Part shown: positions 19,901 to 27,876 of the stretch, one piece after another
How positions within the stretch are numbered: the stretch's first letter is position 1
How the letters are laid out: each line of letters starts with the position of its first letter
DNA from: a virus
Length of the DNA: 64,000 bases
IMG/VR virus record: IMGVR_UViG_3300037839_000499
Coordinates: 1-64,000 of that record
Direction: 5' to 3' (one strand)
Program-made: the position numbers and the translations under genes
Notes under the pieces: model-generated
The model's input: the letters and a program-made list of their open reading frames with translations, nothing else
Told to the model about the DNA's origin: nothing
The model's database searches: none

Positions 19901-22900
19901 TAGCCCAAGCGGCCGTGGCGGCTGCGGCTGAAAAGGTGGGCGGAGGCTACTGGTATCACATTAACGACACTCAAGTTCCAGTTTTTGTGACTGGCTTACG
20001 GCTGAACATTAAGTATCCGCATGTTGTCGCTTCTCAGCGTATGCTTATCCAAAGCGCGGGGTTCAACCATCTCATGCCGGTTCCAATTTCCGCCAACCCT
20101 CTTTCTCGGTTGGCATCGGCCCAAGCCGCTTTCAATAATAACCCGCTCGAGCAGAACGAGCTTGGCATCGAGATGCCCCTTCTGGACATCACTCCGACTG
20201 GCCAAGACTCCGAGGCGGCTTTCTATCGCTCATTCCAGCAGACGGAAACGTATGCAGCTGCAAAAGCTTGGGAGAACCATCCTTTCGCACTCCGAGAAAA
20301 ATACATGAGCTTCGCTATGGATAGAGCCGGGTATAGGCCTGGATTCTTCAGAGTTAACCGCAAATTCTCAGACGGAAAGACGGTGAATAGTCTTTATTAC
20401 GACGGGAACACGATTATCGAGATGTCTCCTGTGCGTACCCGCGAGATTCTTTCCTTTGTGTCTGAAAAGACTGAGAACGCCCAGACCGAAAAAGAGGTAG
20501 TTGACGCATTTGCTGAGGCGTTGGATGTAACGCAGGACATCGACACAATAACCGATGAGGGCGCGGTAGCTACGGATCAAGGGCAAAAGCAATTTGTAGG
20601 CAAGATGAACAACCGCCGGCGCAACCAAGTTGTATCTGGTGCGTATGACCGCGAGCGCCAGAAGGCGATGCAACAAGACCACTTCGTTATTGCTGGCAAT
20701 CCCTTGGTGGCTGCAGATATGGCGACTAGGTTGTTTGGCCAGCAGTTAAATCACCGCATCATGCGATTCACTAATCAGGACGGAAGTGAGACAACTGGCA
20801 TTGTTGTTCCCGCCCAAGCCGAGTTCAGTCAGCTCAGGAAGCTTTCAGACGTAATGAATACCAAAGAGACAATTCAGCGTTCTGATGCCGAGAGGGTGCT
20901 GGACTTCCTGAATAGCACCATCACAAGACACCATAACGCAACGGAGGTCGTGTTTACGGACGGAGCCACAATTTCATACGCAACCACAGAGGCAACGGCC
21001 ATTGAGACACCCCATTCACTCAAATCGATAATCCCAAATCGAGTGTGGGAAATGGCGCAAGATCAGCTGGCCGACTTATCTGTTGTGGAGGAGGGAGGAG
21101 TCCCTGATGAGGTCAGAGCGGAGCTTGAGAAGTTAGTTCCTGGAGCAAAGGTATCGGCAGAGGGGCCATACATTGTTGTTGCAATGGGTGGTTTTGATGC
21201 CGGAAAATACATCGCTAAGAGGATGGCGAGGGCTTCCGACAGGATCGCTACTGGCGCAACGCCTATTGAAGGTTACGCCTATTCCGGCCCCCGCTCAGTT
21301 CAAATTCACGCCCAGCGGATTGGGGATGAAATCACCCCAGAGATATGGAACTACTACCGGATCGCCACCCAACAGACTACTGACTCAGATGGGGGCGTGG
21401 GGCCGTCGCCAGCAGTTCGAATGGTTCTACGAATGTTCCCGAATATGGATGCCTCGTATGTGGAGGATTCAGCTGTTTCTGGTGTTCTGAAAGCCATTAA
21501 AGCTCTTGCCGTAATGCGGACGCAGGATCCGGGCAAGTTTGCCGAAATGGAGGGATCCATGACTCCTGAAGGCGGAATACCCAAGAAGATTTTCTCCTAC
21601 ATGGTCGAAGCCGCCAAAAACAGCGTGCTTACGTCCTACCAAAAGTTTGGGCAGTACGAGGTTGACCCACCCGAGCAACAAGGGATGCAGATGCTTGAGG
21701 ATGAGGAAACCGTGGCCGAGGTTCTGGCGGGTAGGGCAACCGCATTTAGCGATGATGAGGGGCCGGACATCGTTACTCCCAAGGAGATAGAAGAGACTGA
21801 GTTTACCAAGGCCCTGCGTAGCGACATGGAAGCCGCATTCCAGATTATTGATCCACGCTTGGCCCAAGTGTTTGTCGCTCACAACCGAGGAATGACATTC
21901 GAGGCAATTGCAGATGAATTTGCGTTGCCACCGATTATCGGGAAGGACGGGAAGCAACGCCCAAACAAGCAGATGGCCCAGCGTATGTACGATGATGCGC
22001 TCCGAGCCTTACAAGACTTTGCTGGTGACAATAGCTTGTTCGCAACCAACTCGAGGCCACAAAAGCCTGTGAGTAGGGCATTGCGGCTCGCCATGGAAGC
22101 AGGGCTAATTCGACCCATGTCGATCAACGCACAGCGGATCTACACAACCGATTCTGAGGAAGACGGTGAAACAGCGAACCTTGTTCGGCAGTTCCGTAGC
22201 ACCCAGCTTGGGCAGGCCATTGCGGCGCTTCGTTCTGGACCGCAACCAGCCGGCAACCTCATCCGTGGGATTGCGGAGCCAGCAAACGAAAACAATAAGG
22301 CGATCCAAGCCTACTACCGGCTTCTTAGCCAAGCCTTGGTCAAGGGTATTGAGGCCAACCCATCGTCATTCCTTGGCAGGGCATCAAATACCGACGTAGT
22401 AATCGATGAATCGATCCCAACGTCTCACTTCTCGTCGAGCAAAATGGATCCGTTTACGATGGGAATTATCCGGCTTCACCCTGGTCAATTGAGTCCGAGG
22501 GTAATTCTGCATGAATTTGTTCATGCCTTTACCGCTCAACTCATTGGAACCGAAATCATTAAGAATTTCCAACCTCGCCGTGGAGAGATGACTGGATCGA
22601 AGTATCGCGAGGCATTAACCACTTACGCCAACAAGCAACCCATCGATACAGACAACCCAACAGGGGCGATCCCCGCGATGCAGAGCCTTGTGAAGGCATA
22701 TCTTGGGGCATTGAAGTACGCCAAAGACGATGCCGGTCAACCGATTGAGAACGCAATCTTTGGTTCTGGCCTAACTGCCAGCTTCTCAATCACGTTGCCT
22801 ATGCACCGAGCGAGCTATGCCGGCGGATTGCATATGTCGGCGCACATTGATGCGTCCAATTCAAAGGCTATCTATGACCACTTTACCGAACTTGGGCTTG

Positions 22901-25900
22901 AGGGTAAGGCTGGAGTGCCGAATGACACTCTTGATGCCTATGTAAATAAGAATGGTTCGACCAATGACTTCTTTATCTCCAGTCCGGCCGGATCGCTTGC
23001 TGGCCTAGAGGTTGAGGCTGACGGAAAGCTCATACTTACCCCTTCTGGGCTAGAAAAGCTAAGGACTCAGAATGTAGCCCCTTCGGCATATTCAACTTAC
23101 ACCATACGCTCCTCGAAGCCTGTGTTTAAGCAGAGGATTCTGGGCGTGGTTGGCGATCCCACGAAAAGGGCGATGTCGATTCTCTATGGATTCAAGAACA
23201 TTGACGAGTTTTCCGCTGAAACGATGAGCAACCCTTCATTTGTGGGTATGATTGCTGGTCTGGATGTGCCGAAAGGGCTAACCAAGACCCCGCATGACTA
23301 TCTGATTGAATGGTTTGATCAGCTGGAGTCAGATCTGCTGAACCTAAAGGGTGGAATGAAGGGAGCCGTGAGGAACATGGCTGCCGGAACCCTAGTAGGG
23401 TCGACGGCTGGATCCTTGATGGACATCGGATCGATCAAGATTACCGATTATCAGACTATTCTTGGGAATCGAGAGTCAGCCACAAGGTCAGAATCTCCCA
23501 CACAACAAGGACAGCTTTTTGCCCAAAGGATCGGCGGAGATAGGCTTGAGGAGAAGATTACAAACACAATTCAGGCGATGCCAAGGGGCGGCCTAATTAC
23601 TACTACTAAAGGGGCATTCTCGATACGGCCGAGGGTTGGGTCGGATGGTTGGGTAACGAGGGGAATCGACAATCCAAGAAGGGTTATCACTAAGACCATC
23701 TCGGCCGCCGTTGCTGGGTTGCCCGGGATCCGCGGTATGGTGCAAGTGGTTAAGTCCTACACCCGCGATGACGTAGCCCCTTCGGATCTAGGCGGTGAAA
23801 AGAACCCATTAGCCTTGGAATACAAGAAGTTAACCGATATTCCGACCCCCACCGATGAACAGCGCAAGCGGATCTCAGAAATCGAGAGGTTTGCCACCAA
23901 GTACAAGATGCCAGGAGTCGGCGTTCAGCAAGCCTTGTTCGACACGGGCAAATACGCTGGGTCGCCCAATCGGCCAACGGGATCTACTCCATCCGTTATC
24001 GAGACTCCGCCAGCTAGGTTTATCGCACCCCAAATGGAGCTTGCCCTTAATGCCCAACGGATTGAGCCAAGCGGATCCCAAAAAATCCTTTCTGAAATTA
24101 ACCAGCTTCGCGCGATGCGTGACTCTGGCCAGTCCTACAACGAGAAGCGGTTGCGCCAACTAGAGTTTACTGCCAGCCAAACCAAGCTGGCCGGGTATCA
24201 GCCGGAAGGCCAGCTGATGGCCACAGAGACAAGCCTCAATCCAACAGTTCAGCCCTTTGCGTTAGAGCAAGAAACAAGGCCGGCAATGGTGCAACAGAAT
24301 TTGTTTGCTCAAAGGATTGATTACGACGACAACGGAAACCCTGTGGTTACGCCAAAGCCACTTACCCCAGAAGAGTTAATGTCTATCCGAGCCGACCTCT
24401 TGGGTGACTTGGGTAAAGATGCCCCAGAAGTGATGGCGATGTATCGCAAGTTACGTATCCAGCCATCTGGGGTTAAGACGCTGGGTGGAGTCTACCAAAC
24501 AGGCGAAAACGGCGGGCCGGCGAGAAGCTTGGCAAACCCTGGACAAACAGCCGAACAGCGGGACTTGATTAACGCGATGGATGCGATGCGTTTCCAGCGT
24601 GGGCTTGGGATTAAGCAGGATTCGGCAGTTGAGGACGCCGCCACTCAAATTCTTTCTACGCCGGAAGGTCGGCTTGGAGTCCAAGAGGCCGTTCTATCAG
24701 GTCAGTCTCTAAACACGGAAACAACATTAGCGGCCATGAAAATGGTCGGAGAGATGGTGCAAGAGGCAATTACCAGCGAAAACGCTGAGGACTTAGGTAA
24801 GGCATACGCTATGACGTACATGTATCGAGAAGCCAGATCCGAGACCGCTCGCTCCCTTCGGATTGGCTACGACAGGCTAATGACGCCAGCTCAGCGACAC
24901 TCTGAGTTTCTTATGGCCGTAATGGTTCAGCCTGAGCGAAACAGGATTCTTGAACTAAAGTATTACCCAACCGAATCCCAAAACCGAAGCGATATAAGAA
25001 GCTTGCAGGCAACACTTGAGGATTTGCTTAAGGAAAGAAACGACTTACTAGGCTCCCAAGGCAACTCGGAAGAGATGGCGGCCGTGCTGGAACAGAGGAA
25101 CGCCGAGATTCAAGCAATGCAGGCGCAAATCGCGGATTTACAGAATCGCGTGACTCGAGAGCAAGTTATGGCCCAAGAAGCACAAGAGAGGTTGGCGGAT
25201 GTAAATCGCACGCTCGCTGGCCTTGGAACAAGTCTCCAGCAGTTAATGAAGGAGTCCGAGCTTTCAGAAATTAGAACAGGACGGCCGGCTACCCAAATGC
25301 TGGATCAAGTGAGGCTTTCTCCAAAGGAACGTGAGGCGGTGGAGCTGATTATGATCGGGCATGACCCGGTTTCAGTTTCCAAGCAAACCAAAGTTAAGCT
25401 GGTGGATATTAAGGGTGCGATGGATGTCATGCGGTCTGAGGCCAAAAGAAGGTTTAGCCAGATCGCTCAAAGCGGGATGACCCGAGACCAGCTCCGCAAG
25501 GCGCTCCTCGAAAACGCAAGAACGGACGCTTCGATGAGGCAGATATTGGCCCAGCGGATTCCAGACAATCAGCCGTTGGGCGAGGAAGAGGCGATGGAGG
25601 AGATCTACAACATGCTGGGCCTTACGCTTACCCCAACTGGTGACTATAAGTGGGCTGAGCGCAAGGGCAAAAGCAACCTCTTCGACCTACGGAAACCAGA
25701 ACATATCGTGGTGCTTGCAAAATCCATTCAAGCCGGGAAGCCAACAATCGACGGAACTATATTTGAGGCTTACGTCGCAAGCATTTTCAGCGGATTCGCA
25801 ACGCAAATTGCAAATATGGCGATGACCCCACTTTCCCCAATCACAACATCTGTTCATCGCGGATTTCAAGCGCTTACTACATATCTTTTGGGCAAGGCCG

Positions 25901-27867
25901 GAATCAATCAAGAAGTCGAAGTTGACAAGATCGACAATCGGCAAGTCCCACTCTTTAAGCCAGGGACAGCATACAATAGTCTATCAGATGCGGCAGAGGG
26001 GGCAGGCCGTGAGATTGGATATATATTGAGAGCAGTTGTTCCGGCATTCTTCGAGGCGGTAACAATGGGTAAGTTGGCTTGGGCAACCGAAGCAGGATTC
26101 TTTGACTACAATGTTTCTGGAGTTCTTGAGGACATCGATGATCCACAGACAAGGTTTGGTGCGTTCCTGCAGAAGTACGGAAGAACGAGAAAGACAAGAA
26201 TACCCGGAAAGCTCGGGAAGGCGGTTCGCGCTCCGCTTCGCGGTCTGCTTGCTGCCGATGAATTCACGAAGACGTTCAGGGCATACATGAATGTTGGCGC
26301 GCATGCCTATCGGTTAGGCAAAGCCTCTGGTCTTAATGGTGCGGAGTTAAATTCATTTGTAGAAAAGGAGATTAATGGGGCTGGCTCAACAAGCTGGATG
26401 CTTGCGGCCCGCCGAGCAACCAAGGAGACATTCACATTCCAATTAAGGCCAGAAAACGGCCAAGTCCGCTCTGTCGGCGACTTTGCGGCCGAAAACGTAG
26501 GGCGACTCTCAGATTTTTACGCAAGCCTTGAAAACGCCGCAACTGCCATGGACGGGAATCCGCTATTTATGCCAGCTAGGGCGACCCTTCGCCTCATCCA
26601 GTCGTTTTTGGTTTTAATCAAAAGCCCATTCAATATTTACCGCGAAGGTTATGCCTACACGGCTCCTGCCATACTTAACTTAATTTCAAGAGCTAGGAGG
26701 TTTAAGGAGACCGAGGTTGCTGGCAAGAAAATCAAGTATCTGCCCGTGACCGAGTACGACGACTTTGTTGAAAGGCTAACAAGCTTTGGAATCGGAACTG
26801 CAATACTTGCTGGTTTCTTAATCGGGGGCGCAGAAGGAGATGACGATGACGACAAGAAGCTCTTGCTTGTTACCGGGACGCCAGATCCGCTGGCTCCAGG
26901 AGGACAGCGGGTAACTAGGTTTGGCAACTCTCCATTCAAAATTATTCTTAGGGGCGATTGGCTTAAGAGCCTCGGCGTTACTACTGGCGAATACGTCCTC
27001 GACTACAGCCGAGTCGAACCCATTGGAACCTTAATTTCGGCTAATATTAATATCGCCAGAACGATGAAGGAGACCTTCAGAAACCCAAGCCAAGCTGGAT
27101 CTGCTGGCGCAAATCTATTTAAGGACTATTTCTTGGCTCCCGGAACAAGAACCTACGGCAAAGCATGGCGCGATATGGTGAGCCTGTTTGATTTGGAGGG
27201 AAGCGGATGGCAAAGGGTCTTAAGGGACAAGTTATCCGCCATAATGTCGCCCAATTTATTCAAGCAACCGTTTGGTGGGATCCCCGAATATGAGAAGGAT
27301 GTTTATAATCCAGATCCATTAGCCGCAGATGCTCTTGCATTTGCGATCCTGCCAGGACTCGGAGACCAGCTAGGGATTCCTGATCGGCGCACATTCGAGG
27401 GCATGAAAGTTCCCAACCCAGTTCTGTACGATGGGGCCGGCCCAGCTGCAAGGTCAGTCGCTCGGCTATTGCCCGGACGATTCGGCGAAGGATTCGGGAA
27501 GACAGATTTCGAGAAATTCATAGACAACTACAATCGTCAACACCCTGACAAAAGGTGGAATCCAGACCTTTCTCGACCAGATCGATTCTTTGACGACAAA
27601 TATCTTCGCCAAAGGGTTGCCTTGACCAACTCCGAGTACGAGATGGTGCTCAAAATGGCCGCACCCAAAATAAAGGCCTATCTGTATGGGAATAGCGCGG
27701 AGAGCGGTACTTTATCTCAAAAGGACTTATCTGGCTTTATTCCAGAAGACCGCAAGGACGTAGTCCAAAGAACGATTTCTGGATTCTATCGGGATGCTAA
27801 GAAAGCAGTTGTGGATGCGCGGCACAGAAGAGAGCTGAAGGCTTTACAGTCTAGCCCCGCTAAGTAG
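10921..27867 (+). CDS. Giant multidomain polyvalent protein, 5,648 aa (probable polyprotein)
   Basis: One uninterrupted 16.9-kb frame between terminase and portal. Segments in order: 1-590, charged and coiled, Pro-rich near 540; ~600-890, hydrophobic helical block; ~1170-1430, degenerate metallopeptidase-like region with E1211-E-I-A-H1215; 1641-1790, ParB-like domain (GRHR at 1698-1701); ~2140-2780, SF2 helicase of SNF2/strawberry-notch type (G-I-G-K-G 2196-2200, DEAH 2316-2319, VAARVNRTGQ 2727-2736); ~3500-3700, sigma-factor-like segment; HEFVH 3864-3868 with DEFSAE 4095-4100, a zinc metallopeptidase; ~4690-4780, coiled coil followed by a helix-turn-helix; 4880-5648, a membrane-active C-terminal block. 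AQRI occurs eight times between these parts. Domain mixtures like this are known as phage polyvalent proteins, injected with the genome. Virion location and processing are inferred. Confidence 0.9.
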   Translation: MSLPDFGGTGVDGKPEDSFGGPEPEYVPRTRSEARSLEQEQTGKIKEATRAYNYGSEQALEEAGIKYKTDEQGFVQPRYEPNNEFGRSVEFGTSEFKDPITEETRQIDKTGKVKPKKRQNVTYKSGDANNPNFPNPSRIYRVYTREQDAGVEDPNQPFAATKAEDIGSAFDLQGVSDQGISSLAKEAVRKNRQYELSSAKSVLDARGQQLDVESETFKSQIDTLNQTPIPDWQPDGDKMDPAIAAEVGGKADAKTRQNVAARIGMSRDQKIGEVSSQLAEKNKERIRNRALQVELQSQMSFDEGESIYDNRVQQLLKNGAKQEDIDKDPLIGAIREGLTNIQKPVLPLSEVFKDPTLAPQAIYETRASQREKARIEAEGRLAKEKATEFLKPFIEQAADTSISYTTLAGRRNRLSSVYNKLLEDADSSDTNQKGSGLNLRAQAAGYAEAIGVLDDQLGRIGKQALIAQDGAKIQGEFAKEKEQRVQQELKTRLTKLEQETALKVEKFKQRKELEDGAFMGPPAPEDIPPSTPTQGSPTQPTTPSQPESPTSWFQGGLNNLFSKDTMRQATRGYFELNQKFASGTYLAAANSLRIRGQEMPTMGSEFVGAMTTSPSMPAKIMAVLGMVDRQFGGKLHNKAANYFEESATAAKENETAIRNEKFLGAEPVSPEWRESDVGQVVKSLTELPFYIGTTMINPAVGFIATFGTSYDEAIQNQLNSGVRNPDHVTALAEAIPVAAAESLGNMVQLGLAKSLGRKFIQNLESMTARSLRGLFASAAMKIGGGSAFEGMEEGVQTWWSNMIAKHIGKFDPNRPLDKDVWKSIYVAMWAGGAGVTVMGGGTVVLTGAQNALNERGLRKQVDEMRTATEDIPLNGWEDWGNKLPEQVLDPGLAESFGEIGADLDEQQGQFLVGLADSIKGAPFRRLLELGKSIDESINQPPALQSRAAGILTGAKNEQLKGEADLYAERANLAAIMQGEAQLRLRVAREIGTLPTDPVDGGLDQQATGLIAAKVLFGSSGVTQEELKAKYRGMPIIQTDSNGIQVPSEFVKQDIFSQAPTMSEQLKGFLSRVDQAMAKAEVSGGASAEPPEPPKPEQKPTGKPRQVDQANLKTPRQIAEASAKTGSPALMARLEGTTPDERWASVESKMKNLVTAIGSKGLDVKFLSDDRQEASSAGFDVDNKTLRINLNRKAFMDMEGTDPEANNRYVREEIAHLGDIAEGALDAKRQGKDNYREHWEQQRATMLSRIFNVAKQDKAVEESVVAAANLYLENVFSKPMTDDGGNKFSSTSAPMSATMDALVRGEVMPQFKTISDVQRYMVRNGVGGEKGVRAMPLFMAEMLRMLKTYGQPQTESRNYLRTAAKTTGGSRAIIKIISDYLRKVYKALFSIKDSLVKADPQLAEDLSNLLSEIDDVLSDSPSQPRVEINPRSPNEPQAPEAKPRAPPETGENVPQPPVEPPVIAPQGGGQAVGTIAPPATRIVPRGRMVSVTYDKLGSGGVESVTEQVQLTKEQELEWEKGEANYRQSAEMAKRTKDPAMRSSRMQGAGYEWAKRKREITGRLHYREQMEKEAREKKNYIGKKVGIQAEEGILSATIIGNPFGRVKVRLEDGQELTVLPDQLTSAPEIEQDEPTTIPSGQVVDFPVNKIVVNDKIQQFKKKAKKDSGVVKALTGEYQATPKNPIVIWERNDGVFEVITGRHRLDLAKRNNMATVPAQIVKESEGWTQEKAETFDAEANIRDGQGDLEDFAYYFRKSGISQQDAEVKGLLRDDGKGKAGFLIANEATEDVYAGLMAGKVDAGMAVIIASGAPKSVGAVNESIQRAALNYVTSERVTQQDVRNFISGMIATFADKGPSESQSDLFGSDDSALELMKQRAKKASKIQRDVRQKLNAMLNFKKLSREGQAQALEDVGVTIAVGEDSVAKVNQKITDLQAELASWERWATDPEKVGQIDQMPNIKAQRINIQAQRIDDTQEGGVDSNSEERTQSGTSEGIQPTGSGGGISPTGEVATGQPGELQNVEDGRGRPLSGSVDQRLDGGSGENQGLADNAVPASVRISRGPQPNLGALQSLQRREPRVEVGRTANVDDAERVLGEGLETQVPWVPVIQGSGVSLKTFAPAGIADEMRRNLERIDRERGGLEQYVANALGLADTSELYRVINPKAGSRLNKEQVETIAAALDRMDAGKSCIIGHEMGIGKGRPCAAILYVAYLRGQIPIFFTANSRTLYPTLMDDFKDLGFKMDPFITDQDFESVMGDGSVLTNKGKNPKALFDSIAASKKLPTGKTMIMTTWEQARLKDVNAVLNALAPNAVFVIDEAHKGTGDSLSSEVARGILKKAKGVTFSSGTAIKNLEAMRLYFPFTSVNRAIPSVRRLNQLLKKFANPLLELMNRGLVSAGEYIRYQRGLTHNGEPVPFTALALRTGPQVVEVNETANEIAGELKQIQAGPFMKQLRGVLMPLVKTKAAAMIEDKPELAATLTIKVEPYPMKSQFHNIANIMVLASKIPEISKQIKALVDQGNKVFVASDATGEAAVQELLDDISLETDPKNASFADALSRYTDKLKYITITAKVGPKGRQQTLFRQKLDLNRAQEEYPEAVERAQQVLQQIADAKSMIESSRNILGRLGISPMDSLRQQLESVQIPSVEISGRSATVMPDGTREKRTELDQDRMASLSMFNNLDDMNVISVSRSGSTGINAHNSPKFNSQKDRVFFLLQPSPNVVDTVQVAARVNRTGQLTAPHLYMAYAEELPAEKRMMALTAKKMSKLGASSTGGQKLDMSETFGEDMHNAYGDLAMANVLARDETFRQEFQSRHNEYFPGSNEEEVRANLMKGAGNGDVFRRFEHMLIIMPLDIYSQISEQIRDEYNEIVETEKMAGRYNLTSEKMDYKAVLVDDMPGMAPYSPRREGEPDIGTAQPTQLRRYRFTNPTPPPASEQLIKDIDKVKADTAQLVQKYNESAEKYLSDRVNLITSRSRLDPNARNLLIQAITRKMAVAQAAVAAAAEKVGGGYWYHINDTQVPVFVTGLRLNIKYPHVVASQRMLIQSAGFNHLMPVPISANPLSRLASAQAAFNNNPLEQNELGIEMPLLDITPTGQDSEAAFYRSFQQTETYAAAKAWENHPFALREKYMSFAMDRAGYRPGFFRVNRKFSDGKTVNSLYYDGNTIIEMSPVRTREILSFVSEKTENAQTEKEVVDAFAEALDVTQDIDTITDEGAVATDQGQKQFVGKMNNRRRNQVVSGAYDRERQKAMQQDHFVIAGNPLVAADMATRLFGQQLNHRIMRFTNQDGSETTGIVVPAQAEFSQLRKLSDVMNTKETIQRSDAERVLDFLNSTITRHHNATEVVFTDGATISYATTEATAIETPHSLKSIIPNRVWEMAQDQLADLSVVEEGGVPDEVRAELEKLVPGAKVSAEGPYIVVAMGGFDAGKYIAKRMARASDRIATGATPIEGYAYSGPRSVQIHAQRIGDEITPEIWNYYRIATQQTTDSDGGVGPSPAVRMVLRMFPNMDASYVEDSAVSGVLKAIKALAVMRTQDPGKFAEMEGSMTPEGGIPKKIFSYMVEAAKNSVLTSYQKFGQYEVDPPEQQGMQMLEDEETVAEVLAGRATAFSDDEGPDIVTPKEIEETEFTKALRSDMEAAFQIIDPRLAQVFVAHNRGMTFEAIADEFALPPIIGKDGKQRPNKQMAQRMYDDALRALQDFAGDNSLFATNSRPQKPVSRALRLAMEAGLIRPMSINAQRIYTTDSEEDGETANLVRQFRSTQLGQAIAALRSGPQPAGNLIRGIAEPANENNKAIQAYYRLLSQALVKGIEANPSSFLGRASNTDVVIDESIPTSHFSSSKMDPFTMGIIRLHPGQLSPRVILHEFVHAFTAQLIGTEIIKNFQPRRGEMTGSKYREALTTYANKQPIDTDNPTGAIPAMQSLVKAYLGALKYAKDDAGQPIENAIFGSGLTASFSITLPMHRASYAGGLHMSAHIDASNSKAIYDHFTELGLEGKAGVPNDTLDAYVNKNGSTNDFFISSPAGSLAGLEVEADGKLILTPSGLEKLRTQNVAPSAYSTYTIRSSKPVFKQRILGVVGDPTKRAMSILYGFKNIDEFSAETMSNPSFVGMIAGLDVPKGLTKTPHDYLIEWFDQLESDLLNLKGGMKGAVRNMAAGTLVGSTAGSLMDIGSIKITDYQTILGNRESATRSESPTQQGQLFAQRIGGDRLEEKITNTIQAMPRGGLITTTKGAFSIRPRVGSDGWVTRGIDNPRRVITKTISAAVAGLPGIRGMVQVVKSYTRDDVAPSDLGGEKNPLALEYKKLTDIPTPTDEQRKRISEIERFATKYKMPGVGVQQALFDTGKYAGSPNRPTGSTPSVIETPPARFIAPQMELALNAQRIEPSGSQKILSEINQLRAMRDSGQSYNEKRLRQLEFTASQTKLAGYQPEGQLMATETSLNPTVQPFALEQETRPAMVQQNLFAQRIDYDDNGNPVVTPKPLTPEELMSIRADLLGDLGKDAPEVMAMYRKLRIQPSGVKTLGGVYQTGENGGPARSLANPGQTAEQRDLINAMDAMRFQRGLGIKQDSAVEDAATQILSTPEGRLGVQEAVLSGQSLNTETTLAAMKMVGEMVQEAITSENAEDLGKAYAMTYMYREARSETARSLRIGYDRLMTPAQRHSEFLMAVMVQPERNRILELKYYPTESQNRSDIRSLQATLEDLLKERNDLLGSQGNSEEMAAVLEQRNAEIQAMQAQIADLQNRVTREQVMAQEAQERLADVNRTLAGLGTSLQQLMKESELSEIRTGRPATQMLDQVRLSPKEREAVELIMIGHDPVSVSKQTKVKLVDIKGAMDVMRSEAKRRFSQIAQSGMTRDQLRKALLENARTDASMRQILAQRIPDNQPLGEEEAMEEIYNMLGLTLTPTGDYKWAERKGKSNLFDLRKPEHIVVLAKSIQAGKPTIDGTIFEAYVASIFSGFATQIANMAMTPLSPITTSVHRGFQALTTYLLGKAGINQEVEVDKIDNRQVPLFKPGTAYNSLSDAAEGAGREIGYILRAVVPAFFEAVTMGKLAWATEAGFFDYNVSGVLEDIDDPQTRFGAFLQKYGRTRKTRIPGKLGKAVRAPLRGLLAADEFTKTFRAYMNVGAHAYRLGKASGLNGAELNSFVEKEINGAGSTSWMLAARRATKETFTFQLRPENGQVRSVGDFAAENVGRLSDFYASLENAATAMDGNPLFMPARATLRLIQSFLVLIKSPFNIYREGYAYTAPAILNLISRARRFKETEVAGKKIKYLPVTEYDDFVERLTSFGIGTAILAGFLIGGAEGDDDDDKKLLLVTGTPDPLAPGGQRVTRFGNSPFKIILRGDWLKSLGVTTGEYVLDYSRVEPIGTLISANINIARTMKETFRNPSQAGSAGANLFKDYFLAPGTRTYGKAWRDMVSLFDLEGSGWQRVLRDKLSAIMSPNLFKQPFGGIPEYEKDVYNPDPLAADALAFAILPGLGDQLGIPDRRTFEGMKVPNPVLYDGAGPAARSVARLLPGRFGEGFGKTDFEKFIDNYNRQHPDKRWNPDLSRPDRFFDDKYLRQRVALTNSEYEMVLKMAAPKIKAYLYGNSAESGTLSQKDLSGFIPEDRKDVVQRTISGFYRDAKKAVVDARHRRELKALQSSPAK
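27819..27844 (+). promoter_or_regulatory. Late bipartite element, copy E (weaker)
   Basis: GCGGCACAGAAG inside the last codons of the giant gene, ending 46 nt before ATG 27877 of the portal gene. The first nine bases match copy D; the second half is GCTT rather than GTTG. No Shine-Dalgarno site precedes the portal start. Spacing is the main support. Confidence 0.5.
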
Positions 27868-27876
27868 TCGAGTTAT

